DNA of 64,000 nt from Acidobacteriota bacterium (GTDB lineage: Bacteria; Acidobacteriota; Thermoanaerobaculia; Gp7-AA8), in contig QHVT01000023.1 in assembly GCA_003223645.1 (NCBI GenBank), forward strand, positions 1-64,000, given 5' to 3'. Numbering within the stretch: the first letter of the stretch is position 1; the number at the start of each line of letters is the position of its first letter. Of this stretch, positions 29,534 through 42,800 are shown in pieces. The notes under the pieces are model-generated. The model saw nothing but the letters and a program-made list of their open reading frames with translations, was not told the DNA's origin and did not search any database. Made by a program: the position numbers and the translations under genes.

Positions 29534-29883
29534 ACGACATCGACGAAGTCTTCCGCCGGCTCGCCGCATCGAAGTTCCGGCGCCGGTTTCGATTGCAGGG
29601 CCGCGAGCTCGCGTATCTTCAGACGTGGGGACTGCCGCACGTCATGAAACAGGCCGAGGAGTTGATTCGGAGGCGCGTGGCGCCGGAAGTCGTGCCGAAT
29701 GATGGGCGGCAGACACCGTGGCGCAATCATCCGGTGTTCGTCGCGCAGCATGCCACGGCGACGTGCTGCCGCGGATGTCTCCAGAAAACGCACGACATCG
29801 AGAAGGGACATGCGCTGGCCGCGGCCGAAATGACGCACGTTCTCGCGGTCATCGAGCGATGGCTGTCGAGTCAGCTAAACTGA
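29530..29883 (+). CDS. DUF4186 family protein
   Basis: 117 residues. The sequence FRLQGRELAYLQTWG, TPWRNHPVFVAQHATATCC and CLQKTHDIEKGHAL covers the conserved body of DUF4186, including a CCRGC cysteine cluster followed by His residues that could bind a metal or act as a redox centre. Function of the family is not known. The length equals that of the family, so it is complete. ATG overlaps the upstream stop by 4 bp, although its relation to glycan synthesis is doubtful. Confidence 0.88.
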   Translation: MNDIDEVFRRLAASKFRRRFRLQGRELAYLQTWGLPHVMKQAEELIRRRVAPEVVPNDGRQTPWRNHPVFVAQHATATCCRGCLQKTHDIEKGHALAAAEMTHVLAVIERWLSSQLN

Positions 29884-29889
29884 CGCGCC

Positions 29890-30252
29890 ATGACGACGCA
29901 CATTCAGCAGCCGTCGATCGTCCAGGCGGCGGGCAACAAGCCGAAGATCATCGAGGAGTACGTCGGGCGCGTGAACTCGCAGACGGGCGATCTCTCGATC
30001 GCGCGGATGAAGAGTCCGAGCGGATGGGTCGAGCCGGGGCAGACGCCGGAGTTCGACGAGTACACGGTCGTGCTGCGCGGGACGCTGCGCGTGACGACAA
30101 AGAACGGCTCGACCGACGTGCAGGCGGGGCAGGCCGTGATCGCGCACAAAGGCGAATGGGTGCAGTACTCGACGCCGGGAGCCGAAGGCGCGGAGTACGT
30201 GGCGATCTGCCTGCCGGCGTTTTCGATGGACACGGTGCATCGCGATGCGTAG
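29890..30252 (+). CDS. Cupin domain protein
   Basis: A 120-residue single-domain beta barrel. PGQTPEFDEYTVVLRGTLRV is cupin motif 1 and GQAVIAHKGEWVQYSTPG motif 2. The usual metal-binding His-x-His pair is absent from motif 1, and Glu/Asp residues (EFDEY) stand in its place, so metal binding is uncertain. Single cupins of this size commonly bind small acids or ethanolamine-type ligands; the ligand here is unknown. It lies 6 bp after the DUF4186 gene. Confidence 0.85.
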   Translation: MTTHIQQPSIVQAAGNKPKIIEEYVGRVNSQTGDLSIARMKSPSGWVEPGQTPEFDEYTVVLRGTLRVTTKNGSTDVQAGQAVIAHKGEWVQYSTPGAEGAEYVAICLPAFSMDTVHRDA

Positions 30253-30291
30253 GTGGATCGCGATCGCCGCGCTCGCGCAAGACGGTGCGAA

Positions 30292-31215
30292 GTGAGCCGC
30301 GTCCTCATCCTCAACGAACACGAAGTCACCGAGCTCCTGACGATGACGGAGTGCATCGCCGTGATGGAAGACGCGCTCGCCGCGACCGCGCGCGACGAGG
30401 TGCACAATCCGCTGCGGCAGGTGATTCGCGCGGCCGGAGCGCCGGGCTTTTTGGGGCTCATGCCCGCCTGGCGCGGGGGCGACGCCCCGTACTACGCGCT
30501 CAAGGAGGTCTGCGTCTTTCCGGAGAACCCGAAGCGCGGCCTCGACACACACGTCGGCGCCGTCATCCTGCACAGCGGCGAGACCGGGGAGCCTCTCGGT
30601 TTCTTCAACGCCTCGGCGATCACCGCGATCCGCACCGCGGCAGTCTCGGCCGTCGCGACGAAGCTGCTCGCGCGTGAAGACTCATCCGTCCTGGCGATCC
30701 TCGGCGCCGGTGTGCAGGCGAGGAGCCATCGCGAGGCGATCCCGCTCGTGCGCCCGATCAAAGAGATCCGGATGTGCGGACGCGACGGCGACGCCGAAGA
30801 GACCGTTCGCGGAGCGGACATCATCGTCACGGCGACGAGCTCGCGCGAGCCGGTGCTGAAGCGCGAATGGATCAGCCCGGGAGCGCATATCAATGCAGTC
30901 GGATCGAGCATCCCGACGACGCGCGAGCTCGACGGCGAAACCGTTGCGGCCGCATCGCTCTTCGTCGACCGCCGCGAGTCGACTGTCAACGAGTCCGGCG
31001 ATTACCTCTTCGCGGTGCGCGAGAAAGCGATCGTGCCGAACCACATCAAGGCCGAGATCGGCGAGATCCTCGTGGGTAACGCCGACGGCCGGAAATCCCG
31101 TGACGAGATCACGCTGTTCAAGTCGCTCGGTCTCGCCATCGAAGACCTCGCCTCGGCAGCCTTTCTGTTCGAGAAAGCGCGACGCGAAGGGCGCGGAACG
31201 TGGGTGGAGCTCTGA
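30292..31215 (+). CDS. Ornithine cyclodeaminase/mu-crystallin family protein
   Basis: 307 residues from GTG 30292. The N-terminal part ends in the substrate-binding segment YYALKEVCVFPENPKRGLD; AILGAGVQARSHREAI is the NAD(P)-binding GxGxQ motif, and SGDYLFAVREKAIV with EIGEILVGNADGRKS are family blocks near the end. Members deaminate ornithine to proline or reduce cyclic imino acids such as delta-1-pyrroline-2-carboxylate; which reaction applies cannot be told. It follows the cupin gene by 39 bp and is the last gene before the ribosomal cluster. Confidence 0.9.
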   Translation: MSRVLILNEHEVTELLTMTECIAVMEDALAATARDEVHNPLRQVIRAAGAPGFLGLMPAWRGGDAPYYALKEVCVFPENPKRGLDTHVGAVILHSGETGEPLGFFNASAITAIRTAAVSAVATKLLAREDSSVLAILGAGVQARSHREAIPLVRPIKEIRMCGRDGDAEETVRGADIIVTATSSREPVLKREWISPGAHINAVGSSIPTTRELDGETVAAASLFVDRRESTVNESGDYLFAVREKAIVPNHIKAEIGEILVGNADGRKSRDEITLFKSLGLAIEDLASAAFLFEKARREGRGTWVEL

Positions 31216-31231
31216 CATCCATGATGAGATT

Positions 31232-31278
31232 TCAGCCGAATTGGCTGACTTCTCTTGATGAACGGCTGACTTTCAGCC
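31232..31278. other. Pair of small hairpins with the same TCAGCC/GGCTGA stem
   Basis: TCAGCC-GAATT-GGCTGA (31232-31248) is followed by GGCTGA-CTT-TCAGCC (31264-31278), so the four arms can pair in alternative ways. There is no U-tract. This may mark the end of the preceding transcript or an upstream control site of the str operon. Confidence 0.5.
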
Positions 31279-31365
31279 AATCCTCTCTCACGCCTCACCC
31301 CCTCAACTCCCCCTAACTCCTTGCGGAATATGCTTACCGGGAGCGTCGTTAGCGCGTGTCCGGGC

Positions 31366-31394
31366 TTGACAAAGCTCACTCGCGTGCCTAAAGT
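31366..31394 (+). promoter_or_regulatory. Promoter of the rpsL (str) operon
   Basis: TTGACA (31366-31371) and TAAAGT (31389-31394) are 17 bp apart, a near-consensus sigma-70-type promoter about 70 bp ahead of rpsL. A GC-rich CGCGGG stretch directly after the -10 resembles a stringent discriminator, as expected for ribosomal genes. Confidence 0.75.
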
Positions 31395-31462
31395 GCGCGG
31401 GTTTTCCCGTTCGGGAAGTTTCACTTCGCCGAACGTGTCTTCAGAAGGAACTAAGGAAGCGA

Positions 31463-31840
31463 ATGCCAACGATCAATCAGCTTGTCGCCAGAGGCCGTGA
31501 AGCCGTCAAGTACAAGACGAAGTCTCCGGCGCTCCAATCGAGCCCGCAGAAGCGCGGCGTCTGCACGCGTGTCTACACGTCGACGCCGAAGAAGCCGAAC
31601 TCGGCGCTCCGCAAGGTCGCGCGCGTCCGTCTCACCAACGGCGTCGAAGTCACGACCTACATCCCCGGCGTGGGACACAACCTTCAGGAGCACTCGATCG
31701 TGCTCATCCGCGGCGGCCGCGTGAAGGACCTGCCGGGTGTTCGCTATCACGTGATTCGCGGCACGCTCGACGCAGTCGGCGTGGCGAAGCGCAACCAGAG
31801 CCGCTCCAAGTACGGAGCGAAACGACCGAAGAAGGCGTAA
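31463..31840 (+). CDS. rpsL: 30S ribosomal protein S12
   Basis: 125 residues. [15 protein letters not shown] contains the Lys that contacts the decoding centre (Lys43 in E. coli), and [13 protein letters not shown] contains the Lys-Asp pair near position 88; both are wild type, so no streptomycin-resistance change is visible. AAGGAAG lies 4 bp before the ATG. First gene of the str operon, 5 bp before rpsG. Confidence 0.98.
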   Translation: MPTINQLVARGREAVKYKTKSPALQSSPQKRGVCTRVYTSTPKKPNSALRKVARVRLTNGVEVTTYIPGVGHNLQEHSIVLIRGGRVKDLPGVRYHVIRGTLDAVGVAKRNQSRSKYGAKRPKKA

Positions 31841-31845
31841 ACACG

Positions 31846-32316
31846 ATGCCGAGAAGAAGAGAAGTTCCGAAACGCGAGATCCTTCCGGATCCTGTTTACA
31901 ACAGCCAGCTGGTGACGAAGTTCATCAACTCGCTGATGAGCGACGGCAAGAAGTCGGTGGCCGAGCGCGTGTTCTACAGCGCGCTGAAGAAGGTCGAGGA
32001 TCGTGCGAAAGACGATCCTTTGAAGCTCTTCAAGAAGGCGGTCGACAACGTGAAGCCGGCGCTCGAAGTGAAGAGCCGCCGCGTGGGCGGATCGAACTAC
32101 CAGGTTCCGATCGAAGTGCGGCCGACGCGCCGCACCGCTCTCGCGATCCGCTGGCTGATCTCCTACGCCAAGAGCCGCGGCGAGAAGACGATGCAGGACA
32201 AGCTCGCCGGCGAGATTCTCGATGCGGCGAACAATCGCGGCAACGCGATCAAGAAGCGCGAAGACACGCACAAGATGGCTGAAGCGAACAAAGCGTTCGC
32301 TCACTATCGGTGGTAA
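31846..32316 (+). CDS. rpsG: 30S ribosomal protein S7
   Basis: 156 residues, the standard short-form length. It opens [15 protein letters not shown] and carries [17 protein letters not shown] and [14 protein letters not shown], which are S7 signatures. S7 binds the 3' major domain of 16S rRNA and nucleates head assembly; in E. coli it also represses the str operon. It is separated from fusA by a 304-bp spacer holding two palindromic elements, unusually long for this junction. Confidence 0.98.
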   Translation: MPRRREVPKREILPDPVYNSQLVTKFINSLMSDGKKSVAERVFYSALKKVEDRAKDDPLKLFKKAVDNVKPALEVKSRRVGGSNYQVPIEVRPTRRTALAIRWLISYAKSRGEKTMQDKLAGEILDAANNRGNAIKKREDTHKMAEANKAFAHYRW

Positions 32317-32329
32317 CATCCCCCGCCTC

Positions 32330-32383
32330 GTGGAGGACAGGCAATCCTGCCTGTCCGGACAGACAAGATTGTCTGTCCTCCAC
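32330..32383. repeat. REPIN-like palindromic element, type D, between rpsG and fusA
   Basis: GTGGAG and CTCCAC ends flank two hairpins, GGACAGGCA-ATCC-TGCCTGTCC and GGACAGACA-AGAT-TGTCTGTCC. A near-identical copy in the same orientation is at 36012-36068. Confidence 0.9.
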
Positions 32384-32396
32384 AAAGCAGGAACCC

Positions 32397-32418
32397 GGCC
32401 GGATGCCTGAATCCGGCC
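32397..32418. other. Hairpin in the rpsG-fusA spacer
   Basis: GGCCGGAT-GCCTGA-ATCCGGCC, an 8-bp stem without a U-tract. The remaining spacer (32419-32526) shows no gene and no other clear signal apart from an A-rich CGGGAAACAAAAAAC stretch. Confidence 0.5.
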
Positions 32419-32526
32419 ACCGAAGTAACTCAACGAGCTTTCCCTAGCTCCGTCTCGACCGGATAACACAGAACGGGTTCTGCGGTTCCGGACCGAGCAA
32501 CGGGAAACAAAAAACTGATTGACCTC

Positions 32527-32586
32527 GTGGAGCGACAGGCTCTTTAGCCTGTCGACTCTCGGCGGGCCAAGAGCCCGCCGCTCCAC
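32527..32586. repeat. REPIN-like palindromic element, type E, upstream of fusA
   Basis: GTGGAG...CTCCAC ends enclose CGACAGGCT-CTTT-AGCCTGTCG and GGCGGGC-CAAGA-GCCCGCC. It has the same two-hairpin plan as the type-C and type-D elements, with different stems. Confidence 0.85.
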
Positions 32587-32620
32587 ATTTGTCTGCGGTA
32601 ACGAAGAAAAAGAAAAGCAC

Positions 32621-34711
<2,091 letters not shown>

Positions 34712-34811
34712 GCCGGCACGGCCGGCAGCGCTGATTGCCCAAGGCTCAGCCACGGGTCAGGCGCGAAGAAAGATTAGCGAGAAGACAGAAATCAGGGAGG
34801 TTTGATCTCAC

Positions 34812-36002
<1,191 letters not shown>

Positions 36003-36011
36003 CAGGTCAAG

Positions 36012-36068
36012 TGGAGGACAGGCAATCCTGCCTGTCCTCCGGACAGACAAGAGTGTCTGTCCTCCACG
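36012..36068. repeat. REPIN-like palindromic element, type D, between tuf and rpsJ
   Basis: Same ends and first hairpin as 32330-32383; the second loop is AGAG instead of AGAT and a CTCC is inserted between the hairpins. The two copies flank fusA-tuf in direct orientation. Confidence 0.9.
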
Positions 36069-36088
36069 TTCTTTGAGGACAACGAATC

Positions 36089-36406
36089 ATGATGAACGAA
36101 AAGATCCGCATCCGACTCAAGGCTTACGACTACCGCGTGCTCGACCAGTCGACGAGTGAGATCGTCGACACCGCCAAGCGCACGGGAGCGAAGGTGGCGG
36201 GACCAATCCCTCTGCCGACGCAGATTTCGAAGTACACGGTCCTGCGCAGCCCGCACGTCGACAAGAAGTCGCGCGAGCAATTCGAGATGCGGACGCACAA
36301 GCGACTGCTCGACATTCTCGAGCCGACGACGCAGACCGTCGACGCGCTCATGAAGCTCGAGCTCCCGGCGGGTGTGGACGTCGAGATCAAGGCGTTCGGG
36401 AAATAA
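36089..36406 (+). CDS. rpsJ: 30S ribosomal protein S10
   Basis: 105 residues. [17 protein letters not shown] and the RTHKRLLDI loop are S10 signatures; [20 protein letters not shown] is the conserved middle. S10 sits in the 30S head and also acts in transcription antitermination with NusB. Two ATG codons in a row (36089 and 36092) could each be the start. First gene of the S10 set; a palindrome precedes it. Confidence 0.97.
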   Translation: MMNEKIRIRLKAYDYRVLDQSTSEIVDTAKRTGAKVAGPIPLPTQISKYTVLRSPHVDKKSREQFEMRTHKRLLDILEPTTQTVDALMKLELPAGVDVEIKAFGK

Positions 36407-36456
36407 CGCTCTCACATGAACCCCGCAAGGGGTTCCAAGGTGGAAAGACTAAGACA

Positions 36457-37095
36457 ATGGCAATCGAAGGAATCATTGGCAAGAAGGTCGGGATGACCCA
36501 GGTGTTCGCCGAAGACGGCGCGCTGATCCCTGTCACGGTCATCCAGGCCGGGCCGTGCCTGGTCGTACAGAAGAAGACCTCCGAGAAGGACGGCTATGAC
36601 GCCGTGCAGATCGGGCTGGTCGAGAAAATCTCGAACCGCCGCGTGACCAGCGCGCGTCGCGGACACTTCGAGAAAGCGGGCGTGCAGCCGTTGCGCACGC
36701 TGGCCGAAGTCCCGTACAGCGGCGATGTGAACATCGGCGATCGCGTGCAGGTCGACCTCTTCAAGGCCGGCGACGCCATCGACGTCGTGGGTCAGTCGAA
36801 GGGCAAGGGCTTTCAGGGCGTCGTTCGCCGTCACGGCTTCGGCGGCGGCCGCGAGTCGCACGGCTCGATGTTCCACCGCGCCCCCGGCTCCATCGGCGCG
36901 TCGGCGTTTCCGTCGCGCGTCATGAAGGGCATGCGCATGGGCGGCCGGATGGGTGGCGATCAGGTGACGGTCAAGAACCTTCGCGTGGCGAAGGTCGATG
37001 CCGAGAACAACCTGCTCTACATCCGCGGAGCGGTCCCCGGTGGTCGGAACGGTCTCGTGTTCGTGCAGTTTTCGAAGAACGGGAAGCGGGGATAA
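36457..37095 (+). CDS. rplC: 50S ribosomal protein L3
   Basis: 212 residues. [17 protein letters not shown] at the N-terminus and the extension [20 protein letters not shown] that reaches the peptidyl transferase centre are L3 signatures; the Gln in GFQGVVRRH is the methylated position in E. coli. L3 starts 50S assembly. The next gene, rplD, begins 2 bp later. Confidence 0.98.
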   Translation: MAIEGIIGKKVGMTQVFAEDGALIPVTVIQAGPCLVVQKKTSEKDGYDAVQIGLVEKISNRRVTSARRGHFEKAGVQPLRTLAEVPYSGDVNIGDRVQVDLFKAGDAIDVVGQSKGKGFQGVVRRHGFGGGRESHGSMFHRAPGSIGASAFPSRVMKGMRMGGRMGGDQVTVKNLRVAKVDAENNLLYIRGAVPGGRNGLVFVQFSKNGKRG

Positions 37096-37097
37096 CC

Positions 37098-37730
37098 ATG
37101 CCGACCATTGACATCAAGAACTGGGACAACAAGACCGTCGGCTCGATCGACCTCCCCGAGGAGATCTACGGGTATCCGTACAAAGAGCACCTCGTGCACG
37201 AGGCGGTGCGCAACTACCTCGCCGGACTTCGCCAGGGAACGCACAAGACCAAGACCCGCTCCGAAGTGAGCGGCTCGGGCAAGAAGCCGTTCCGGCAGAA
37301 GGGCACCGGCCGCGCGCGCCAGGGCGGCAACCGCCCGCCGATCCATCGTCACGGCGGTACGGTCTTCGGTCCGGTCCCGCGCGACTATTCCTACAAGATG
37401 AACACGAAGGAGAAGAAGGCCGCGCTCAAGTCGGCGCTCTCCCAGCGTGTAAAAGAAGGAAAGTTTTTCGTCGTCAACGACATGTCGGTCGACGAGGCGA
37501 AGACGAAGTCCTTCGCACAGAGAGTGGCGAACATCGGCGTCGACGGGAAGGCGCTTCTCATCGACACGATCGAGAACACGAACGCTCTTCTCGCCTCGCG
37601 CAACAACCCGAAGCTGCAGTTCGTCGACGCGCTGCACGTCAACGTCTATGACGTGGTGAACAGCCGCTACGTCATCCTCAGCCAGCAGGCGCTCGATCGT
37701 CTGACGGAGACCCTCAGCAATGAACGCTAA
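37098..37730 (+). CDS. rplD: 50S ribosomal protein L4
   Basis: 210 residues. [20 protein letters not shown] and [19 protein letters not shown] form the loop that lines the exit tunnel; the Lys near the macrolide-resistance site is present. L4 represses the S10 operon in E. coli; no matching leader is visible here. Its end overlaps rplW by 11 bp. Confidence 0.98.
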   Translation: MPTIDIKNWDNKTVGSIDLPEEIYGYPYKEHLVHEAVRNYLAGLRQGTHKTKTRSEVSGSGKKPFRQKGTGRARQGGNRPPIHRHGGTVFGPVPRDYSYKMNTKEKKAALKSALSQRVKEGKFFVVNDMSVDEAKTKSFAQRVANIGVDGKALLIDTIENTNALLASRNNPKLQFVDALHVNVYDVVNSRYVILSQQALDRLTETLSNER

Positions 37731-38013
37731 TCAGATCATTCGCCGGCCGCTGGTCACCGAGAAGTCGACGCTGCTCCGCGAGTCGGGCGCGAACGTGATC
37801 GCGTTCGAAGTCGCGCCGAACGCCAACAAGATCCAGGTCAAGCACGCGGTCGAAGAGCTGTTCAAAGTCAAGGTGGAAGAAGTCCGCGTGTTCAACGTGC
37901 GCGGAAAAATGAAGCGCATGGGCAAATGGGAAGGCAAGCGCCGCGACTGGCGCAAGGCCTACGTGCGCCTCAAAAAAGGCGAGAAGGCGCCCGACTTCGT
38001 CGAAGGCGTGTAA
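37720..38013 (+). CDS. rplW: 50S ribosomal protein L23
   Basis: 97 residues. [12 protein letters not shown] opens it and [15 protein letters not shown] is the conserved L23 core. It sits at the tunnel exit and docks trigger factor and SRP. It starts inside the last codons of rplD, so the two are translated together, and ends 3 bp before rplB. Confidence 0.97.
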   Translation: MNANQIIRRPLVTEKSTLLRESGANVIAFEVAPNANKIQVKHAVEELFKVKVEEVRVFNVRGKMKRMGKWEGKRRDWRKAYVRLKKGEKAPDFVEGV

Positions 38014-38016
38014 ATC

Positions 38017-38841
38017 ATGGCTACCAGCAAATACAAACCAACGTCTCCCGGAATCCGGTTCTCGACGCACGCTTCGTATAAAGACATCACGAAGACGCGT
38101 CCCGAGAAGTCGCTCACCAAGGGCAAGCCGAAGACGGGCGGCCGCAACAACAAAGGTCGCGTGACCTCCCGCTTCATCGGCGGAGGCCACAAGCAGAAGT
38201 ATCGCGACATCGACTTCAAGCGCGACAAGCGCGGGATTCCCGCGAAGGTTGCCGCGATTGAGTACGATCCGAACCGCACCGCGCACATCGCGCTGCTCCA
38301 CTATGTGGACGGCGAGAAGCGCTACATCCTCGCGCCGAACGGTCTCACGGTCGGCACGACGATCGTGGCGGGCGAGGAGGCGGACATCCTGGTCGGCAAC
38401 GCTCTTCCGCTCTCGAAGATCCCCCTCGGCACGGTGATTCACAACATCGAGCTGAAGGAAGGGAAGGGCGGACAGATGGTTCGTTCGGCCGGCGCCGGCG
38501 CGCAGCTCATGGCGCGCGAAGGTGACTGGGCGACGCTCCGTCTTCCCTCGGGCGAGATGCGCAAGGTGCACGTGCGCTGCTACGCGACGATCGGACAGGT
38601 CGGCAATCTCGAGCACGAGAACGTGTCGTACGGCAAAGCCGGACGCACGCGCCACCTCGGCAAGCGTCCGCATAACCGCGGCGTCTCGATGAATCCGGTC
38701 GATCACCCGCTCGGCGGCGGCGAAGGCAAGACCTCGGGCGGCCGTCATCCGGTGAGCCCGTGGGGCCAGCCGACCAAGGGCTACAAGACGCGTCGCAACA
38801 AACAGACGAACAAGTTCATCGTCAAGCGGAGAACCAAGTAA
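38017..38841 (+). CDS. rplB: 50S ribosomal protein L2
   Basis: 274 residues. [30 protein letters not shown] and the C-terminal [20 protein letters not shown] with the His essential for peptidyl transfer support are all present. L2 binds 23S domain IV. Its stop abuts the rpsS ATG. Confidence 0.98.
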   Translation: MATSKYKPTSPGIRFSTHASYKDITKTRPEKSLTKGKPKTGGRNNKGRVTSRFIGGGHKQKYRDIDFKRDKRGIPAKVAAIEYDPNRTAHIALLHYVDGEKRYILAPNGLTVGTTIVAGEEADILVGNALPLSKIPLGTVIHNIELKEGKGGQMVRSAGAGAQLMAREGDWATLRLPSGEMRKVHVRCYATIGQVGNLEHENVSYGKAGRTRHLGKRPHNRGVSMNPVDHPLGGGEGKTSGGRHPVSPWGQPTKGYKTRRNKQTNKFIVKRRTK

Positions 38842-39156
38842 ATGCGCTCACAGAAAAAAGGTCCGTTTGTGGACGACCACCTCATGAAGAAGGTGGACGC
38901 GATGAACCGCGAGCGCGACAAGAAGGTCATCAAGACCTGGTCGCGCCGCTCCACGGTCGTTCCGGAGATGGTCGGCCACACGATCGCGGTCCACAACGGC
39001 CGCAAGTTCACGCCGGTGTACATCTCCGAGAACATGGTCGGCCACAAGCTCGGCGAGTTCGCGCTGACCCGCATGTTCAAGGGACACAGCGGCAAGAAGG
39101 TCGAGAAGACGGCGAAGCCGGCGGGCGCACCCGCTCCGGCTCCGGCCTCGAAGTAA
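38842..39156 (+). CDS. rpsS: 30S ribosomal protein S19
   Basis: 104 residues. [14 protein letters not shown] and [22 protein letters not shown] are S19 signatures, and the [20 protein letters not shown] block is complete. The C-terminal tail [14 protein letters not shown] is longer and more Ala/Pro-rich than in E. coli. S19 works with S13 in the 30S head. A 117-bp spacer with a repeat hairpin follows. Confidence 0.97.
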   Translation: MRSQKKGPFVDDHLMKKVDAMNRERDKKVIKTWSRRSTVVPEMVGHTIAVHNGRKFTPVYISENMVGHKLGEFALTRMFKGHSGKKVEKTAKPAGAPAPAPASK

Positions 39157-39158
39157 CC

Positions 39159-39258
39159 CGAATTGAGAATTGAGGATTGAGGAAATGGGATTGAGATGAT
39201 TCGCGGATCGGGATGAGGACGAAATTCCTCAATCCGCAATCCACAATCCTCAATCCCG
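39159..39258. repeat. Inverted short-tandem-repeat hairpin between rpsS and rplV
   Basis: Left arm AATTGAG, AATTGAGG, ATTGAGG; right arm CCTCAAT, CCGCAAT, CCACAAT, CCTCAAT. The units are 7 bp. It fills a junction that is normally only a few bases long. Confidence 0.85.
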
Positions 39259-39273
39259 CCGAAAGGCGGCTAT

Positions 39274-39663
39274 ATGGAAGCAACAGCCACTCTGAAGTAC
39301 TTGAAAGCCTCGCCGCAGAAAGTGCGACTCGTCGCCGATCTCGTGCGCGGCAAGAAGGTCGAAGAAGCGCTCGCCATTCTCCGCTTCACGCGCAAGGCGT
39401 CGGCGAAGGATCTCGAAAAGCTCCTCCGCTCGGCGATTGCCAACGCGGAGAACAAAGAGGACGCGCCCGACGTCGACGAGCTGGTCGTCTCGAAGATCTA
39501 CGTCAACGAAGGTCCGCGTGAGAAGCGCATCCAGCCGGCGCCGATGGGACGCGCTTACCAGATTCAGAAGCGCAAGGCGCACGTCACCGTGCATGTGTCG
39601 GACGAAGTCAAGGCGGTCAACGAGCGGAGCGGCGGCAAGGGCCGCGCGCGCGCCCGTAAATAA
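39274..39663 (+). CDS. rplV: 50S ribosomal protein L22
   Basis: 129 residues. YLKASPQKVRLVADLVRGKK and the tunnel hairpin around RIQPAPMGRAYQIQKR with HVTVHVSD identify L22. The hairpin length is normal, with no macrolide-resistance deletion visible. The ribosome binding site overlaps a GCCGAAAGGCGGC hairpin just before the ATG. Confidence 0.97.
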   Translation: MEATATLKYLKASPQKVRLVADLVRGKKVEEALAILRFTRKASAKDLEKLLRSAIANAENKEDAPDVDELVVSKIYVNEGPREKRIQPAPMGRAYQIQKRKAHVTVHVSDEVKAVNERSGGKGRARARK

Positions 39664-39675
39664 CGGAGGCTAATC

Positions 39676-40332
<657 letters not shown>

Positions 40333-40356
40333 AAGCGTTTCAGGAGAAACCGCATC

Positions 40357-40781
<425 letters not shown>

Positions 40782-40782
<1 letters not shown>

Positions 40783-40988
40783 TGGCCAGCAAGAAGACCC
40801 TCAAAGGCCTGCGCGACAAGAGCGAGCTCGAGCTGAGCAACCGTGCGCGCGATCTGCGCGAGCAGCTGTTCAAGCTGCGCTTTCAGCGCGCCACCGGTCA
40901 GATGGAAAACCCGATGAAGATGCGTCAGGTCCGCCGCGAGATCGCGCAGATCGAGACGCTGCTGCAGGAGCGCGCGAAGTCCGCGTAA
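40782..40988 (+). CDS. rpmC: 50S ribosomal protein L29
   Basis: 68 residues: a two-helix protein with [20 protein letters not shown] and the L29 signature [19 protein letters not shown]. It sits by the tunnel exit next to L23. Start shares one base with the rplP stop, so the two are coupled. Confidence 0.96.
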
Positions 40989-40998
40989 GAAGGCAACG

Positions 40999-41265
40999 AT
41001 GGAACAGAAGGCACAGAAAGAAAACAAGCGCGAGAAGGTCGGCGTCGTCGTCTCGAACAAGATGCAGAAGACCGTCGTCGTCGCCGTCGAGAATCTCGTC
41101 CGCCACGAGATGTATCAGAAGTACATCAAGCGGACGAACAAGTTCCTCGCCCACAACGAGAACCCGGACGTGAACATCGGCGACCGCGTGATCATCGAAG
41201 AGACGCGCCCGCTCTCGAAGCGGAAGCGCTGGAACGTGAAGGAAGTCGTCGCCAAGGCGAGCTAG
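40999..41265 (+). CDS. rpsQ: 30S ribosomal protein S17
   Basis: 88 residues. [18 protein letters not shown] and [20 protein letters not shown] with [17 protein letters not shown] are S17 signatures. It is a primary 16S-binding protein and the last gene of the S10 set. An 86-bp spacer with a repeat hairpin follows. Confidence 0.97.
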   Translation: MEQKAQKENKREKVGVVVSNKMQKTVVVAVENLVRHEMYQKYIKRTNKFLAHNENPDVNIGDRVIIEETRPLSKRKRWNVKEVVAKAS

Positions 41266-41271
41266 GGCTAT

Positions 41272-41338
41272 TCGGTTGCGCGGTTGCGCAGTTTCGCGGT
41301 GCCGAGCAACCGCGTGACCGCGTGACAGCGTAACCGGC
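41272..41338. repeat. Inverted short-tandem-repeat hairpin between rpsQ and rplN
   Basis: Left arm CGGTTGCGCGGTTGCG then CAGTTTCGCGG; right arm AACCGCGTGACCGCGTG then ACAGCGTAACCG. Units are about 8 bp. It divides the S10 and spc gene sets. Confidence 0.8.
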
Positions 41339-41351
41339 ACGGAGAACAGTC

Positions 41352-41723
41352 ATGATTCAGATGGGAACGATTCTGCAGGTTGCAGACAACACGGGCGCCA
41401 AGAAAATCGCCTGCATCCGTCTGCGCGGCGGCTCCACCGCCGGGCAGTACGCGCGCGTGGGCGACGTCATCACCGCGTCGGTGAAGGAAGCGTCGCCGGA
41501 CGGCACGGTCAAGAAGGGTGCGGTCGTGAGGGCGGTCATCGTCCGCACGGTCAAGGAGACGCGCCGTCGCGACGGGTCGTACGTCAAGTTCGACGACAAC
41601 GCGGCCGTTCTCATCAACGACCAGCGCGAGCCCGTCGGCACGCGCGTGTTCGGCCCGGTCGCCCGCGAGCTTCGTGAGCGCAAGTTCATGAAGATCATCT
41701 CGCTCGCGCCAGAAGTCATCTAA
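41352..41723 (+). CDS. rplN: 50S ribosomal protein L14
   Basis: 123 residues. [19 protein letters not shown] and [19 protein letters not shown] are L14 signatures, and [20 protein letters not shown] closes it. It forms an intersubunit bridge and is the target site of RsfS. First gene of the spc set. Confidence 0.98.
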   Translation: MIQMGTILQVADNTGAKKIACIRLRGGSTAGQYARVGDVITASVKEASPDGTVKKGAVVRAVIVRTVKETRRRDGSYVKFDDNAAVLINDQREPVGTRVFGPVARELRERKFMKIISLAPEVI

Positions 41724-41735
41724 AGGAATCCAGTC

Positions 41736-42098
41736 ATGTACGGACGTACGTCGAAAGAAAAACAGGATCCGATTCACAAGCCGCACGTGCGGAAAGGCGA
41801 CACGGTCGTCGTTCGTTCCGGCAAAGATGCGGGCAAGAAGGGCCGCGTGCTGCGCGTCCTCGCGACCAAAGGCACGGCCATCGTGGAGCGCGTGAATTTC
41901 ACGAAGAAACACACGCGCGCCAATCCACAGAAGAACATCAAGGGCGGCATCCTGGAGCGCGAATCGCCGATTCATGTGGCGAAGCTCCAGGTCGTCTGCC
42001 CGAGTTGCAACGAGCCCGCTCGTCTCGGCTCGCACCGCAGTGAAGAAGGCGAAGCGGTCCGCTACTGCCGCAAGTGCAAAGCGGATTTAACCAAATGA
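41736..42098 (+). CDS. rplX: 50S ribosomal protein L24
   Basis: 120 residues. The KOW motif region HVRKGDTVVVRSGKDAGKKG and VEGVNFTKKH-like VERVNFTKKHTRANPQ identify L24. The C-terminus has CPSCNEPAR and YCRKCKADL, two Cys pairs that could form a zinc ribbon, as in many bacterial L24 proteins but not E. coli. It starts 50S assembly. A 148-bp spacer with a long inverted repeat follows. Confidence 0.96.
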   Translation: MYGRTSKEKQDPIHKPHVRKGDTVVVRSGKDAGKKGRVLRVLATKGTAIVERVNFTKKHTRANPQKNIKGGILERESPIHVAKLQVVCPSCNEPARLGSHRSEEGEAVRYCRKCKADLTK

Positions 42099-42109
42099 AA
42101 TGAACCGAA

Positions 42110-42210
42110 TGTCATCCCGAGCGGTAGCGAGGGACCTGGGTGGACGAGGCGCGATGGATGTGCCTTGCAGCCCCTCCCAGCCAGGTCCCTCGCTACCGCT
42201 CGGGATGACA
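42110..42210. repeat. Perfect 30-bp inverted repeat between rplX and rplE
   Basis: Arms 42110-42139 and 42181-42210 are exact reverse complements, with outer ends TGTCATCCCGAGCGGTAGCG and its complement. The 41-bp centre is not palindromic. The layout is like a small MITE or a very stable hairpin. Confidence 0.9.
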
Positions 42211-42246
42211 GAGTAAAGCTCGTACTAAGCCGAGCAAGGAAACCAA

Positions 42247-42789
42247 ATGGCAGCGAGACTCAAAGAGCGCTACAGCAAGGAAGTCCGGAAGAAACTGCAG
42301 GACGAGTTCAAGATCAAGAGCCCGATGGCGGTTCCGAAGATCGAGAAGGTCGTCCTGAACATGGGCATGGGCGAAGCGATTTCGAACGCGAAGATCCTCG
42401 ACACGGCTGTCGACGAGCTTTCGACGATCACCGGCCAGAAGCCGGTCGTCACGAAGGCCAAGAAGTCGATCGCCAGCTTCAAGCTGCGCGAGGGACAGTC
42501 GATCGGCGCGATGGTCACGCTTCGCGGCGAGAAGATGTACGAGTTCCTCGACCGCCTGATCAACATCGCTCTGCCGCGCGTCCGCGACTTTCGCGGAGTG
42601 CCGTCGAAGTCGTTCGACGGCCGCGGCAACTACACCCTTGGCATTCGCGACCACCTGATCTTTCCCGAGATCGATGCGGGCAAGGTCGACAAGTCGAAGG
42701 GCATGAACATCACCATCGTCACTTCGGCGAAGAACGACGAGCAGGCGCGCTTCCTTCTGCGCGAGCTCGGCATGCCGTTCGGCAAGTAA
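42247..42789 (+). CDS. rplE: 50S ribosomal protein L5
   Basis: 180 residues. [39 protein letters not shown] and [19 protein letters not shown] are L5 signatures. It binds 5S rRNA and contacts P-site tRNA. AAGGAA lies 8 bp before the ATG, beyond the inverted repeat. Confidence 0.98.
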   Translation: MAARLKERYSKEVRKKLQDEFKIKSPMAVPKIEKVVLNMGMGEAISNAKILDTAVDELSTITGQKPVVTKAKKSIASFKLREGQSIGAMVTLRGEKMYEFLDRLINIALPRVRDFRGVPSKSFDGRGNYTLGIRDHLIFPEIDAGKVDKSKGMNITIVTSAKNDEQARFLLRELGMPFGK

Positions 42790-42800
42790 GAGGACATCAC

